The notes: a model not told the origin generated them from the sequence alone. Positions 51,190 to 61,889 are shown, numbered from the stretch's first letter. The stretch: DNA of 64,000 nucleotides from Streptomyces malachitofuscus (GCF_014650055.1 NZ_BMUF01000017.1:1-64000); one strand, 5' to 3'. Translations and numbers: made by a program.

Positions 51190-51570
51190 ATGGCAGTAAG
51201 TGATGGTGGCCGGAGCGGGGAGAGCGAGGCCATGTGCCCGCACCGTCTGGTCCTGGAACACGTGACCAGCCGCTGGGGCGTCCTCGTGCTGATCCAGCTC
51301 CTGGAGCGCCCGTACCGCTTCAGCGAACTGCGCCGGGCGATCGGCAGGGTCAGCGAGAAGATGCTCACCCAGACCCTCCAGACCCTGGAGCGCGACGGCA
51401 TGGTCCACCGTGACGCCAAGCCGGTCATCCCGCCCCGCGTCGACTACTCCCTCACCGACCTGGGCCGTGAGGCCGCCGCACAGGTGCGCGACCTGGCCCT
51501 GTGGACCGAGAAGCGCATGACCGAGGTGCTCGCGGCCCGGCAGGCCTACGACGAGGCCCGGACGCCGTAG
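51190..51570 (+). CDS. HxlR-family winged-helix transcriptional regulator
   Basis: 126 residues. The HxlR fold is typical: a Cys near the N-terminus (CPHRLVLEHV), TSRWGVLVLIQLLERPYRFSELRRAI, then the recognition helix VSEKMLTQTLQTLERDGMV and the wing region RVDYSLTDLGREA. Many members sense aldehydes or oxidants through that N-terminal Cys. It should repress the divergent NmrA-type gene and itself. No ribosome site is visible, and the -10 box is 7 bases upstream, so the mRNA may be leaderless. Confidence 0.93.
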   Translation: MAVSDGGRSGESEAMCPHRLVLEHVTSRWGVLVLIQLLERPYRFSELRRAIGRVSEKMLTQTLQTLERDGMVHRDAKPVIPPRVDYSLTDLGREAAAQVRDLALWTEKRMTEVLAARQAYDEARTP

Positions 51571-51603
51571 AGCGCCCGGGCCCGAGGTGAAGCGTGACGC
51601 GGC

Positions 51604-52690
<1,087 letters not shown>

Positions 52691-52698
<8 letters not shown>

Positions 52699-54622
52699 CG
52701 ATGGCCTCCTTCAGCGCCGCGGCGAGCTGCTCCGCCTTGAACGGCATGCCGTTGACCTGGTTGTACGAGTGAGCGTCGACCAGGTACTTCGCCCGGATGA
52801 GCGTGGCGAGCTGCCCGAGGTTCATCTCGGGGATCACCACCTTGTCGTATCCCTTGAGAACCGCCCCGAGGTTGCGCGGGAAGGGGTTCAGATGCCGCAG
52901 GTGGGCCTGGGCGACCGACTCCCCGGCGGCACGCAGCCGCCGCACGGCCGCCGTGACGGGTCCGTACGTCGAGCCCCAGCCGAGCACCAGCACGCGCGCG
53001 GTCCCGTCCGGGTCGTCGACCTCCACGTCCGGCACCTCGATGCCGTCGACCTTGGCCTGGCGGGTGCGGACCATGTGGTCGTGGTTGGCGGGGTCGTAAG
53101 AGATGTTGCCCGAGCCGTCCTGCTTCTCGATGCCGCCGATGCGGTGCTCCAGACCCGGCGTGCCGGGGATCGCCCAGGGGCGGGCCAGGGTCTGCGGGTC
53201 GCGCTTGTAGGGCCAGAACACCTCGGTGCCGTCGTCCAGGGCGTGATTGGGGCCCTGCGCGAACCGCACCCGCAGATCGGGCAGCTCCTCCAGGTCCGGG
53301 ATCCGCCACGGCTCGCTGCCGTTGGCCAGATAGCCGTCGGAGAGCAGGAAGACGGGGGTGCGGTAGGTCAGCGCGATCCGCGCCGCCTCCAGGGCGGCGT
53401 CGAAGCAGTCCGCCGGAGTGCGCGGCGCGACGACCGGGACCGGCGCCTCGCCGTTGCGGCCGTACATGGCCTGCAGCAGGTCCGCCTGCTCCGTCTTGGT
53501 CGGCAGGCCGGTGGACGGGCCGCCGCGCTGGATGTCCACGATCAGCAGCGGCAGCTCCAGCGACACCGCCAGACCGATCGTCTCGCTCTTGAGCGCCACA
53601 CCGGGACCGGAGGTCGTGGTCACCGCCAGCGACCCGCCGAACGCCGCGCCCAGCGCCGCCCCGATGCCGGCGATCTCGTCCTCCGCCTGGAAGGTGCGCA
53701 CACCGAAGTTCTTGTGCCGGCTCAGCTCGTGCAGGATGTCCGACGCCGGAGTGATCGGATAGGAGCCCAGGAACAACGGCAGGTCCGCCTGCCGGGACGC
53801 GGCGACCAGCCCGTAGGACAGGGCCAGGTTCCCGGAGATGTTGCGGTAGACCCCCGGCGGGAACGCCGTCGCCGCCGGCGCCACCTCGTAGGAGACCGCG
53901 AAGTCCTCCGTGGTCTCACCGAAGTTCCAGCCCGCCCGGAACGCCGCGATGTTCGCCGCCGCGATGTCGGGCTTCTTGGCGAACTTCGACCTCAGGAACT
54001 TCTCCGTGCCCTCGGTGGGCCGGTGGTACATCCAGCTCAGCAGCCCGAGCGCGAACATGTTCTTGCTGCGCTCGGCCTCCTTGCGGGTCAGGTCGAACTC
54101 CTTGAGCGCCTCCACGGTCAGCGTGGTCAGCGGCACCGGGTGCAGCTGGTAGCCGTCCAGCGAGCCGTCCTCCAGCGGGGAGGCGTCGTAGCCGACCTTC
54201 TGCATCGCCCGCTTGGTGAACTCGTCCGTGTTGACGATGATCTCCGCACCGCGCGGCAGGTCGCCGATGTTCGCCTTCAGCGCGGCCGGGTTCATCGCGA
54301 CCAGGACGTTGGGGGCGTCGCCGGGCGTGAGGATGTCGTGGTCGGCGAAATGCAGCTGGAAGGACGAGACACCGGGCAGGGTGCCGGCGGGCGCGCGGAT
54401 CTCGGCCGGGAAGTTCGGCAGCGTGGACAGATCATTGCCGAAGGACGCGGTCTCCGAGGTGAAACGGTCACCGGTGAGCTGCATGCCGTCACCCGAGTCC
54501 CCCGCGAACCTGATGATCACTCGGTCGAGCCGGCGGACGTCCTTCGTGCCCGCCGCTTTGCGCTGCTCTCCTACGACTGCTCCGTCGGCCTGCTCCGCTG
54601 TGCTGCTGACCTGGCTGGTCAC
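52691..54622 (-). CDS. korA: 2-oxoacid:ferredoxin oxidoreductase, alpha subunit (gamma-alpha fusion)
   Basis: 643 residues from a GTG with GAGGAGG ahead. The N-terminal gamma domain (about 35-205; IIRFAGDSGDGMQLTGDRF) is fused to the alpha domain, which carries the SYPITPASDILHELS motif that closes the active site, followed by FQAEDEIAGIGAALGAAFGG. The C-terminal LVLGWGSTYGPV region completes the fold. Two-gene KorAB enzymes of this kind run a ferredoxin-dependent 2-oxoglutarate step in actinobacteria. Korb follows with an 8-base overlap. Confidence 0.95.
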
Positions 54623-54772
54623 TGAACTGGACCTCCTCGAGGGCGGCTGTCCGGGACGGCCTTCCCGCAGGCCTTCCCCGGATCAACCCTACGTCCGTAA
54701 GGGTCGCCTTCCTTGGGTCATTCGCATGTTGGACACGACTTCGAGACGTCCCACTAGGCTTTTCGCACGTCC

Positions 54773-55432
54773 TCAGGAGTTGAGGTAGGTGAGAACCGCC
54801 AGGACCCGCCGGTGGTCGCCGTCGCTCGGGGAGAGCCCCAGCTTCAGGAAGATGTTGCTGACGTGCTTCTCCACCGCACCGTCGCTGACCACCAGCTGCC
54901 TGGCGATCGCCGAGTTCGTCCGCCCCTCGGCCATCAGCCCCAGGACCTCCCGCTCGCGCGGGGTGAGCCCCGCGAGCACGTCCTGCTTGCGGCTGCGCCC
55001 CAGCAGCTGCGCGACGACCTCCGGGTCCAGCGCCGTACCCCCCTCGGCCACGCGGACCACCGCGTCCACGAACTCGCGCACCTCGGCCACCCGGTCCTTC
55101 AGCAGATAGCCGACGCCCCGGCTGGAACCGGCGAGCAGTTCCGTGGCGTACCGCTCCTCCACGTACTGCGAGAGCACCAGCACCCCGACACCCGGATACG
55201 TCTTGCGCAGCTGCACCGCCGCCCGCACGCCCTCGTCCGTGTGCGTCGGCGGCATCCGTACGTCCGCCACCACGACGTCCGGGAGCAGGTTCCGGCCGTC
55301 CAGCTCGGTGACGGTCTTGATCAGCGCCTCGCCGTCGCCGACACCGGCCACAACCTCGTGCCCCCGGTCGGTCAGCAACCGGGTCAGGCCCTCCCGCAGC
55401 AGCACCGAATCCTCGGCGATGACCACCCGCAC
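54773..55432 (-). CDS. NarL/FixJ-family response regulator
   Basis: 219 residues from the GTG at 55432, preceded by GGAGGACAGG; a GTG at 55444 is possible but has a worse ribosome site. Receiver domain 1-120 with VVIAEDSVLLREGL, phospho-acceptor Asp57 in VVVADVRMPP and Lys in GYLLKDRV. LuxR-type HTH at about 152-215 (LTPREREVLGLMAEGRTNSAIARQL in two helices). It sits next to two sensor kinases and is probably phosphorylated by one or both. Position between korAB and nuo2 makes those operons candidate targets. Confidence 0.93.
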   Translation of the reverse strand: MRVVIAEDSVLLREGLTRLLTDRGHEVVAGVGDGEALIKTVTELDGRNLLPDVVVADVRMPPTHTDEGVRAAVQLRKTYPGVGVLVLSQYVEERYATELLAGSSRGVGYLLKDRVAEVREFVDAVVRVAEGGTALDPEVVAQLLGRSRKQDVLAGLTPREREVLGLMAEGRTNSAIARQLVVSDGAVEKHVSNIFLKLGLSPSDGDHRRVLAVLTYLNS

Positions 55433-55594
55433 CCTGTCCTCCACGTCCCTCGGCCCCCCACACCACTGCGCCGGGCCCGCCCTTCTGGCGGGTCCGGTCG
55501 TCAACAGGTCCAGCATTCCAGCATCCGCCGGTGGGACGGGCCCGGGCAACGCGATTGGGGGGTGTCATCAGGGCCGCCCGTCCGCACGGACGTC

Positions 55595-55626
55595 CGCCCG
55601 CCCGGCGGTGAACCGGCGGGCGGGCG
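55595..55626 (-). terminator. GC-rich hairpin between the first sensor kinase and the response regulator
   Basis: Arms near 55595-55605 and 55613-55626 can pair (CGCCCGCC with GGCGGGCG plus CGG/CCG, one bulge) around a short loop, 25 bases after the kinase stop on the minus strand. Likely terminator or attenuating stem, so the regulator may have its own promoter in the next 160 bases. Confidence 0.45.
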
Positions 55627-55650
55627 TTCAGTCCGTGTGCCGGTGCGCGG

Positions 55651-57009
55651 TCATCGGGTCCGCTCCGCGCGCCACGGCAGTTCGGCAGTCACCCGGGTCG
55701 GCCCGCCGGCCGGGGAGTCCACCACCAGGATCCCGTCCACCGCGTCCAGCCGCTCCGCCAGCCCCGACAGCCCGGAACCCCGGGAGGTGTCGGCGCCGCC
55801 CACCCCGTTGTCCACGACCTGGAGCATCAGCCGGTTCTCCGACCGCCACACCTCCACGGCCGCCCAGGTCGCCCGCGAGTGCTTGCTGATGTTCTGCAGC
55901 AGCTCCGAGGCCGTGAAGTAGGCGATGCCCTCGATGGCCGGCGCGGGCCGCTCGGTGAGGTCCACCTCCACCTGCACCGGGACCGTGCACCGCGAGGCCA
56001 CCGAGGAGAGCGCCGCGTCCAGCCCCCGGTCGGTCAGGACCGCGGGGTGGATACCGCGGGCCAGGTCCCGCAGCTCCTGCAGGGCCGTCTTCACCTCGCC
56101 GTGCGCCTCGTCCACCATCTGCGCCGCGACCTGCGGGTCCTCCCGCAGCTTCTCCTTCGCCAGACCCAGGTCCATGGCCAGCGCCACCAGCCGGGCCTGC
56201 GCCCCGTCGTGCAGATCCCGCTCGATGCGCCGCAGGTCCGCCGCCGCCGTGTCCACCACGACCCCGCGGTCCGACTCCAGCTCCACCACCCGCGTGGCCA
56301 GCCGGGACGGCCCGAGCAGCCCGTGCACCATCAGACGGTCCACCATCGTCAGCGCCCGCACGATCCACGGTGTGGTGAGCGTGAACAGCAGACCCACCCC
56401 CGCCGTCACCGTGATCTCGAACGGGTTGTCCAGATAGACCCGGTGGGTCTCGTCGCCGTACAGCTGTATGCCGTCCTGCCCGGCGTACGCGGGGAAGACC
56501 CAGAACCACAGCGGATACGTCAGCAGCGCCCAGCCCAGCGACCAGAGCGTCACGGTGACGGTGAAGGAGAGCACCGCCCACGGCAGCTGCACCACCGCGT
56601 ACAGCAGGGAACGCCAGGAGGCGCCGCTCTTGAGCACGGCACCGACCCACGCCATGAGCCCGTTCCGCTCGGTCCGCAACGGCTCCGGCTCGCCCACCTC
56701 CAGGCCCAGCAGCCCCCGCGCCCGCGCCCGCTCCACCGCCCCGAGGCCGCGGCAGCCGGCGAGCGCCGCCGCCAGCACCGGCACGCCGAGGAACGTCACC
56801 AGCAGGCCCGCCCCCAGCGACACCATCGTGACCGCGTACGTGAACAGCAGGATGCTGATCGGCAGGCTCAGCAGCACATACCCCAGCTCGCGCCACGTGC
56901 GTCCTTCGACCGGCGCCCGCAGCGCGGCCGGCAGCCGGTGCCGCCGTCCCCCGGCGTGCTGTCCGGGCTCCGTGTGGAGCCCGTAACCCTGTCCGTACTC
57001 CGTGGCCAT
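55651..57009 (-). CDS. Sensor histidine kinase (NarL-type partner, HisKA_3)
   Basis: 452 residues. A membrane input region with about five helices (65-100, 135-165, 200-222) has no extracellular domain of note. The HisKA_3 dimerisation helix follows, with the phospho-His in RRIERDLHDGAQARLVALAM (about 267), and then a HATPase domain with the N box SELLQNISKHS and G box GVGGADTSRGSGLSGL. Catalytic core nearly identical in motif order to the next kinase gene, so the two are tandem duplicates. Confidence 0.93.
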   Translation of the reverse strand: MATEYGQGYGLHTEPGQHAGGRRHRLPAALRAPVEGRTWRELGYVLLSLPISILLFTYAVTMVSLGAGLLVTFLGVPVLAAALAGCRGLGAVERARARGLLGLEVGEPEPLRTERNGLMAWVGAVLKSGASWRSLLYAVVQLPWAVLSFTVTVTLWSLGWALLTYPLWFWVFPAYAGQDGIQLYGDETHRVYLDNPFEITVTAGVGLLFTLTTPWIVRALTMVDRLMVHGLLGPSRLATRVVELESDRGVVVDTAAADLRRIERDLHDGAQARLVALAMDLGLAKEKLREDPQVAAQMVDEAHGEVKTALQELRDLARGIHPAVLTDRGLDAALSSVASRCTVPVQVEVDLTERPAPAIEGIAYFTASELLQNISKHSRATWAAVEVWRSENRLMLQVVDNGVGGADTSRGSGLSGLAERLDAVDGILVVDSPAGGPTRVTAELPWRAERTR

Positions 57010-57118
57010 CGGCGTCGTCCTTCTTCTCGTCCAAGGCTGTGCTGTCGTATCTCCAGACTGCTCCGCCGCAGGTCGGCGGACCATGGAGTCCGTCGCAGTC
57101 TTGGACGGGGGGTTTTCC

Positions 57119-58378
57119 CTACCTCGGACCGCGGGCGGACGCCCTCTTCGCCGTGCGCGCGTCCGGGGCGAGCCGGCCGGAACGGTCGCGCCACGGCAGC
57201 TCCGCCGTCACCGTCGTCGGACCGCCCACCGGCGAGTCCACGACGAACAGGCCGTCCACCGCGTCCAGCCGGTCGGCCAGGCCCCGCATGCCGGTCCCGC
57301 CGTCCAGGCTCGCCCCTCCGCGCCCGTCGTCCCGGACCTGGAGGAAGAGCCGGCCCTCCGACCGCCAGGCCTCGACCGACGCCGACCGGGCACCGCTGTG
57401 CTTGCTGACGTTCTGCAGCAGCTCCGAGACGGTGAAGTAGGCGATGCCCTCGATCGCCGCGGCCGGGCGCTCGTCCAGGTCGACCGTCACCGTCACCGGC
57501 ACCGTGCAGCGCGAGGCGACGGAGGACAGCGCGGCGTCCAGCCCCCGGTCGGTCAGCACCGCGGGATGGATACCGCGGGCCAGGTCCCGCAGCTCCTGCA
57601 GGGCCAGCTTCACCTCGCCGTGCGCCTCCTCCACCATCGACGCGGCGGCGTCGGGATCCTCCAGGAGCTTCTCCTTGGCCAGGCCCAGCCCCATCGCCAG
57701 ATTCACCAGCCGGGCCTGCGCCCCGTCGTGCAGATCGCGCTCGATGCGCCGCAGGTCGGCCGCCGCCGTGTCCACCACCACACCCCGGTCGGACTCCAGC
57801 TCGGCGATGCGCCGCTCCAGTTCGTCGGAGGGCGACAGCAGACCCCGCACCATCGCCCGGTCCGCGTTGGCCAGGGCCCGCACGATGAACGGCAGCACCG
57901 GCCACAGCACGAACAGACCGGTCAGCGTGACGACGAAGGTGACGATCCCCCACGGCAGCCGCATCAGCTCGTACAGCACCGTGCGCCAGCCCACCGGGTC
58001 CTTGAGCGCCAGCCACAGCTGCGGCCAGAACCCCCCGGACCCCCGCCACGGCAGCGGGCTCGGCTCCTCCACCCGCACCCCGAGCAGCTTCCTGGCCCGC
58101 GCCCGCTCCAGCCGGCCCAGCAGCCGCGCGCCCATCAGCCCCGCGGCGAGCAGCGGAAGCCCGATCACCGTCACGGTCAGCCCGGCACCGGTGAACAGCA
58201 TGGTCACCGTGTAGGTGAAGCCGACGAGCGACACCGGCAGATTCGCCAGGAGATGCGCGATCTCCTTCCAGGTGTGCACGTCGTAGGCGAAACGGGCCGG
58301 CGGCGGGCCGTCGACGGGCCCGGCCGGTTCCGGGACCGCCGTCACGGGCGGGCCCGGGGGCGCGAATGGTTCGGTCAT
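57119..58378 (-). CDS. Sensor histidine kinase, paralogue of its neighbour
   Basis: 419 residues from the ATG at 58378. A Pro-rich cytoplasmic start is followed by about four helices (45-90, 130-165) and the same HisKA_3 core (RRIERDLHDGAQARLVNLAM) and HATPase motifs (SELLQNVSKHS, DGRGGASLDGGTGMRGL). It differs from the first kinase mainly in the membrane part, which lacks the 40-residue loop before the last helices. First gene of the leftward group; 239 bases separate it from the divergent nuo2 operon. Confidence 0.93.
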   Translation of the reverse strand: MTEPFAPPGPPVTAVPEPAGPVDGPPPARFAYDVHTWKEIAHLLANLPVSLVGFTYTVTMLFTGAGLTVTVIGLPLLAAGLMGARLLGRLERARARKLLGVRVEEPSPLPWRGSGGFWPQLWLALKDPVGWRTVLYELMRLPWGIVTFVVTLTGLFVLWPVLPFIVRALANADRAMVRGLLSPSDELERRIAELESDRGVVVDTAAADLRRIERDLHDGAQARLVNLAMGLGLAKEKLLEDPDAAASMVEEAHGEVKLALQELRDLARGIHPAVLTDRGLDAALSSVASRCTVPVTVTVDLDERPAAAIEGIAYFTVSELLQNVSKHSGARSASVEAWRSEGRLFLQVRDDGRGGASLDGGTGMRGLADRLDAVDGLFVVDSPVGGPTTVTAELPWRDRSGRLAPDARTAKRASARGPR

Positions 58379-58617
58379 GCGCCCTAGCCTGCCCGCAGCC
58401 GGGGGGCCGGCGCCATGATGCGGACCGCCCGCGGACACTGAGGAAAACCCCACCCCCGCGTCCCGACCGGTGACGGGCTGCTTACCGCTCCTTATCAGGG
58501 CCTAGACTCCCGTGCGTACAGATCGTCGAACCAGGGCGTTCGGCGTTCACCGGCAGAGATCGAGGGCACGGGACAGATATGGGCCCGGGCGCCGATCCGA
58601 GGAAGTGAGGGGCGGAC

Positions 58618-59010
58618 GTGCGGGAAACGACCGTCGTCGCGGCGGACTACTTCCAGTCCTACTCGGTCGTCGGACTGCTCGCCGTCGTCGGCCTGCTGTT
58701 CGTCGCCGTCGCCTTCGGGGCGGGACGCCTGCTGCGTCCGGTGGTGCCCACGCCCGAGAAGCTCCTGACGTACGAGTGCGGCGTCGACCCCGTCGGCGAG
58801 GGCTGGGCCCACACCCAGGTCCGCTACTACGTCTACGCCTTCCTCTACGTGATCTTCGCTGTCGACTCGATCTTCCTGTTCCCCTGGGCGACCGTCTTCG
58901 CCGCCGACGGCTACGGCGCGACCACCCTCGTGGAGATGTTCGTCTTCCTCGGCTTCCTCGCCGTGGGTCTGCTGTACGCATACAAGAAGGGCGTCCTGAC
59001 ATGGACGTGA
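58618..59010 (+). CDS. nuoA2: NADH-quinone oxidoreductase subunit A, second copy
   Basis: 130 residues from GTG with GAGGGGCGG ahead. Three helices and the YECGVDP and FAVDSIFLFPWAT motifs of NuoA; the FDIE of the first copy is AVDS here, keeping an acidic residue. First gene of a partial nuo operon in the order A-B-C-H-I-J-K-L. The upstream gap contains a TAGACT at 58503-58508 that could be a -10 box; I found no Rex-type site there, unlike the first operon. Confidence 0.94.
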   Translation: MRETTVVAADYFQSYSVVGLLAVVGLLFVAVAFGAGRLLRPVVPTPEKLLTYECGVDPVGEGWAHTQVRYYVYAFLYVIFAVDSIFLFPWATVFAADGYGATTLVEMFVFLGFLAVGLLYAYKKGVLTWT

Positions 59011-59612
59011 ACCCTGCCGCCCCCGAGCCGGTCATGCTTCCGGAACCGAAGAGGCTCGGTGCGCTCGCCCGGCTGGCGCCCGAGCCGATGAAGGTGGTCC
59101 TCAACTGGGGCCGCCGCTACTCGCTCTGGGTCTTCAACTTCGGCCTCGCCTGCTGCGCGATCGAGTTCATCGCCGCGTCGATGGCCCGGCACGACTTCAT
59201 CCGCCTCGGCGTCATCCCGTTCGCCCCGGGGCCGCGCCAGGCCGACCTGATGGTGGTGTCGGGCACGGTCACGGACAAGATGGCGCCCGCGGTGAAGCGC
59301 CTGTACGAGCAGATGCCCGAGCCCAAGTACGTCATCTCCTTCGGCGCGTGCAGCAACTGCGGCGGCCCGTACTGGGACTCCTACTCCGTCACCAAGGGCG
59401 TGGACCAGATCATCCCGGTCGACGTCTACGTCCCCGGCTGCCCGCCCCGGCCCGAGGCGCTGCTCCAGGGGATCCTGAAGCTCCAGGAGAAGATCGCCCG
59501 GGAATCGCTGGGGGAGCGGTACGGATCCGGCGGCGCGCGGCCCTCGGCGGCGGCGCTGCAGAGCGGACTGGTCCGTCCTCCGGCGCCGGCCGGTGAGGGG
59601 GAGGGCCGATGA
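59001..59612 (+). CDS. nuoB2: NADH-quinone oxidoreductase subunit B, second copy (N2 cluster retained)
   Basis: 203 residues, ATG overlapping nuoA2 by 10 bases. The N2 ligands are all present: Cys51 and Cys52 in GLACCAIEF, Cys117 in GACSNCGG and Cys147 in VPGCPPRPE. An extra Cys at 120 is not found in the first copy. So the electron-output cluster is kept, although the NuoD partner that completes the quinone pocket has no gene here. Confidence 0.95.
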   Translation: MDVNPAAPEPVMLPEPKRLGALARLAPEPMKVVLNWGRRYSLWVFNFGLACCAIEFIAASMARHDFIRLGVIPFAPGPRQADLMVVSGTVTDKMAPAVKRLYEQMPEPKYVISFGACSNCGGPYWDSYSVTKGVDQIIPVDVYVPGCPPRPEALLQGILKLQEKIARESLGERYGSGGARPSAAALQSGLVRPPAPAGEGEGR

Positions 59613-60922
59613 CCGCGGTCGGCTGGCTCCCCGCCGACGCCGAGGAACTCTTCGGTACGGAGGCCACGGCGGAGGAGTCGTACGGCGTCCTGACCGTCGA
59701 CGTACCGCCCGCCTCCTGGATCACCGCCCTCCAGGCCGCGCGCGACCGTCTCGGCTGCACCTTCTTCGACTGGCTGAGCGCGGTCGACGAACCCGGCACG
59801 GGATTCCGCGTGACGGCCCACGTCGCCGCCCTGGCTCCGGTACGGCGCCTGCTGCTGCGCACCACGGTGCCGCACGACGCCCCGGAGCTGCCGTCCGCCG
59901 TGGACGTCTACGCGGGAGCCGCCTGGCACGAACGCGAGACGCACGAGATGTTCGGCGTCGGCTTCACGGATCACCCGGGTCTGGACCACCTCCTCCTCCC
60001 GGACAACTTCGAGGGCCACCCGCTGCGCAAGGACTTCGTCCTCGCCGCCCGGGTCGCCAAGGCCTGGCCCGGCGCCAAGGAACCCGGCGAGTCCGAGCAC
60101 GGCGGCCCCAAGCGCCGCCAGATGCTGCCCCCGGGCGTCCCCGACCCGAACGAATGGGGCCCCCTGAAGGGCCAGCTCCCCCCGGCCCCGGCCCGCCCGG
60201 CGCGCGGCGCGGGCCGGCCGGCGGCCGCCGCGGCCCGCACAGCCGGCGACCGCCCACCACGCCGCACCCGCACGGCGGCGGAGGGCTCGGCCGGCCAGAC
60301 GCCCACCGGGGAGGCTCCCGACCGGTCCGCCGTCCCGCCGCGTCGCTCGCGCACGGCGGCGGAGGGCTCGGCCGGCCAGACGCCCACCGGGGAGGCTCCC
60401 GACCGGTCCGCCGTCCCGCCGCGTCGCTCGCGCACGGCGGCGGAGGGTTCCGTGAGCCAGTCGGCGCAGGCGTCTCCCGAGCCGGGCGCGGGTGCGCGAC
60501 GACGGGCGCGGAGCGCGAGCGAGGGGTCGGCGTCGCAGCGCTCGGACACACCCGCCGCCCCGCGCCGGGCGCGCACCGCGTCCGAGGGATCCGCGAGCCG
60601 GCGTGCCGCCTCGGACGAAGCCCCGGCAACGGACGGCGAGCCCGCCTCCGCCCCCGCCGAGGGCCGACCCGACCGTGAGCCGCCCGCCGCCCCGCGCAGC
60701 CCGGACGCCCCCTGGCACCACGCCCGCCCGGCCTACACGGAGCCGGAACCGGAGCGCGCCACCGAACCGGAGCCCGAGACCGAGGGCCAGGGCGACGGCG
60801 CATCCCGGGCGGCCGCGGACGCCCCCTCCGAGACCGGCGACGAGGACTCCCGGACCACTGATCCCCAGACCCCCGACTCCCCGACCACCGACCCCGAAGA
60901 CCCCTCAGGAGGCCCGCGGTGA
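59609..60922 (+). CDS. nuoC2: NuoC-like subunit with long repetitive tail, second copy
   Basis: 437 residues. The NuoC domain occupies about 1-165 and ends WHERETHEMFGVGFTDHPGL, LLPDNFEGHPLRKDF. It is shorter than the first NuoC and is not fused to NuoD. Residues 195-437 are a disordered Arg/Ala/Glu/Pro-rich tail of SRTAAEGSAGQTPTGEAPDR-type repeats: two identical 81-bp units and degenerate copies. Ordinary NuoC proteins have no such tail. It may bind nucleic acid, the membrane or a partner, or may simply be tolerated expansion. Confidence 0.9.
   Translation: MTAVGWLPADAEELFGTEATAEESYGVLTVDVPPASWITALQAARDRLGCTFFDWLSAVDEPGTGFRVTAHVAALAPVRRLLLRTTVPHDAPELPSAVDVYAGAAWHERETHEMFGVGFTDHPGLDHLLLPDNFEGHPLRKDFVLAARVAKAWPGAKEPGESEHGGPKRRQMLPPGVPDPNEWGPLKGQLPPAPARPARGAGRPAAAAARTAGDRPPRRTRTAAEGSAGQTPTGEAPDRSAVPPRRSRTAAEGSAGQTPTGEAPDRSAVPPRRSRTAAEGSVSQSAQASPEPGAGARRRARSASEGSASQRSDTPAAPRRARTASEGSASRRAASDEAPATDGEPASAPAEGRPDREPPAAPRSPDAPWHHARPAYTEPEPERATEPEPETEGQGDGASRAAADAPSETGDEDSRTTDPQTPDSPTTDPEDPSGGPR
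60269..60430 (+). repeat. 81-bp tandem repeat in nuoC2
   Basis: Two near-identical 81-base units start at 60269 and 60350 and a partial third at 60431. Each encodes 27 residues in frame. More diverged SRTASEGSAS-like units continue to about 60610. Confidence 0.92.
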
Positions 60923-61887
60923 ACGACGTGCTCGACGTCGCCCTGCGACTCCTGGTCGTGTTCGTCGTCTTCCTCACCTTCCCGCTGATCGTGGGTCAGA
61001 CCGAGCACAAGGTGATGGCCCACATGCAGGGCCGCCTCGGCCCGATGTACGCCGGCGGCTTCCACGGCTGGGCCCAGCTCATCGCCGACGGCGTGAAGTT
61101 CGCGCAGAAGGAGGACGTGGTCCCGGCCGGCGCGGACCGCCGTATCTTCCAGCTCGCCCCCGCCGTCGCCCTCCTGCCCTACCTCCTCGTCCTGCTCGCC
61201 ATCCCGATCGGCCCCGGCGAGGGCGCGGTCGGCCAGGTGTTGGACGCGGGCGTGTTCTTCGTGCTCGCCGTGATGGGCGTCGGCGTCCTCGGCTCGCTCA
61301 TGGCCGGCTGGGCCTCCGCCAACAAGTTCTCCCTCCTCGGCGGCCTGCGCACCGCCGCCCAGCTCCTCGCCTACGAACTCCCGATGCTGCTCACCGCCGC
61401 CTCCGTGGCGATGGCGGCCGGAACCGTCTCCCTCGTCGGCATCCTCGACGCCTTCGAGTGGTGGTGGGTGCCCTGGCAGATCACCGGCGCGCTCGTCTTC
61501 TTCATCGCCGGCCTCGCCGAACTCCAGCGGCCCCCCTTCGACATGCCGGTCGCCGACTCGGAGATCATCTTCGGCGCGTACACCGAGTACACCGGCCTGC
61601 GCTTCGCCCTGTTCCTCCTCGCCGAGTACGCCGGGATCGTCGTCCTGTGCGGCCTGACCACCGTCCTGTTCCTGGGCGGCTGGCACGGCCCCTGGGGCGC
61701 CGACGGGCTCGGCTGGGTCTGGACCCTGCTGAAGACCGCCGTCCTCGCCTTCGTCGTCATCTGGCTCCGCGTCACCTACCCCCGCCTGCGCGAGGACCAG
61801 CTCCAGAAGTTCTCCTGGACCCTCCTCGTCCCCCTCTCCCTCGCCCAGATCGCCCTCACCGGCATCGTCAAGGTGGTGATCCGGTAA
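60919..61887 (+). CDS. nuoH2: NADH-quinone oxidoreductase subunit H, second copy
   Basis: 322 residues, the compact usual length, with eight helices. The MQGRLGPMYAGGFHGWAQ loop replaces the RIGPNRHGPWG form. The key cytoplasmic loop reads LQRPPFDMPVADSEIIFGAYTEYTG instead of TNRAPFDMPESEGDLVGGFNTEYSS (each quoted in part in the first entry), so the acidic residues at the quinone entrance are rearranged. That points to a changed quinone or partner interface. GTG start overlapping nuoC2. Confidence 0.94.
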   Translation: MNDVLDVALRLLVVFVVFLTFPLIVGQTEHKVMAHMQGRLGPMYAGGFHGWAQLIADGVKFAQKEDVVPAGADRRIFQLAPAVALLPYLLVLLAIPIGPGEGAVGQVLDAGVFFVLAVMGVGVLGSLMAGWASANKFSLLGGLRTAAQLLAYELPMLLTAASVAMAAGTVSLVGILDAFEWWWVPWQITGALVFFIAGLAELQRPPFDMPVADSEIIFGAYTEYTGLRFALFLLAEYAGIVVLCGLTTVLFLGGWHGPWGADGLGWVWTLLKTAVLAFVVIWLRVTYPRLREDQLQKFSWTLLVPLSLAQIALTGIVKVVIR

Positions 61888-61889
61888 CC

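Noticed and set aside
58379..58617. Rex site upstream of nuoA2
   Set aside because: No TGTGA/TCACA dyad at the required spacing; the partial GAAC/GTTC words do not fit.
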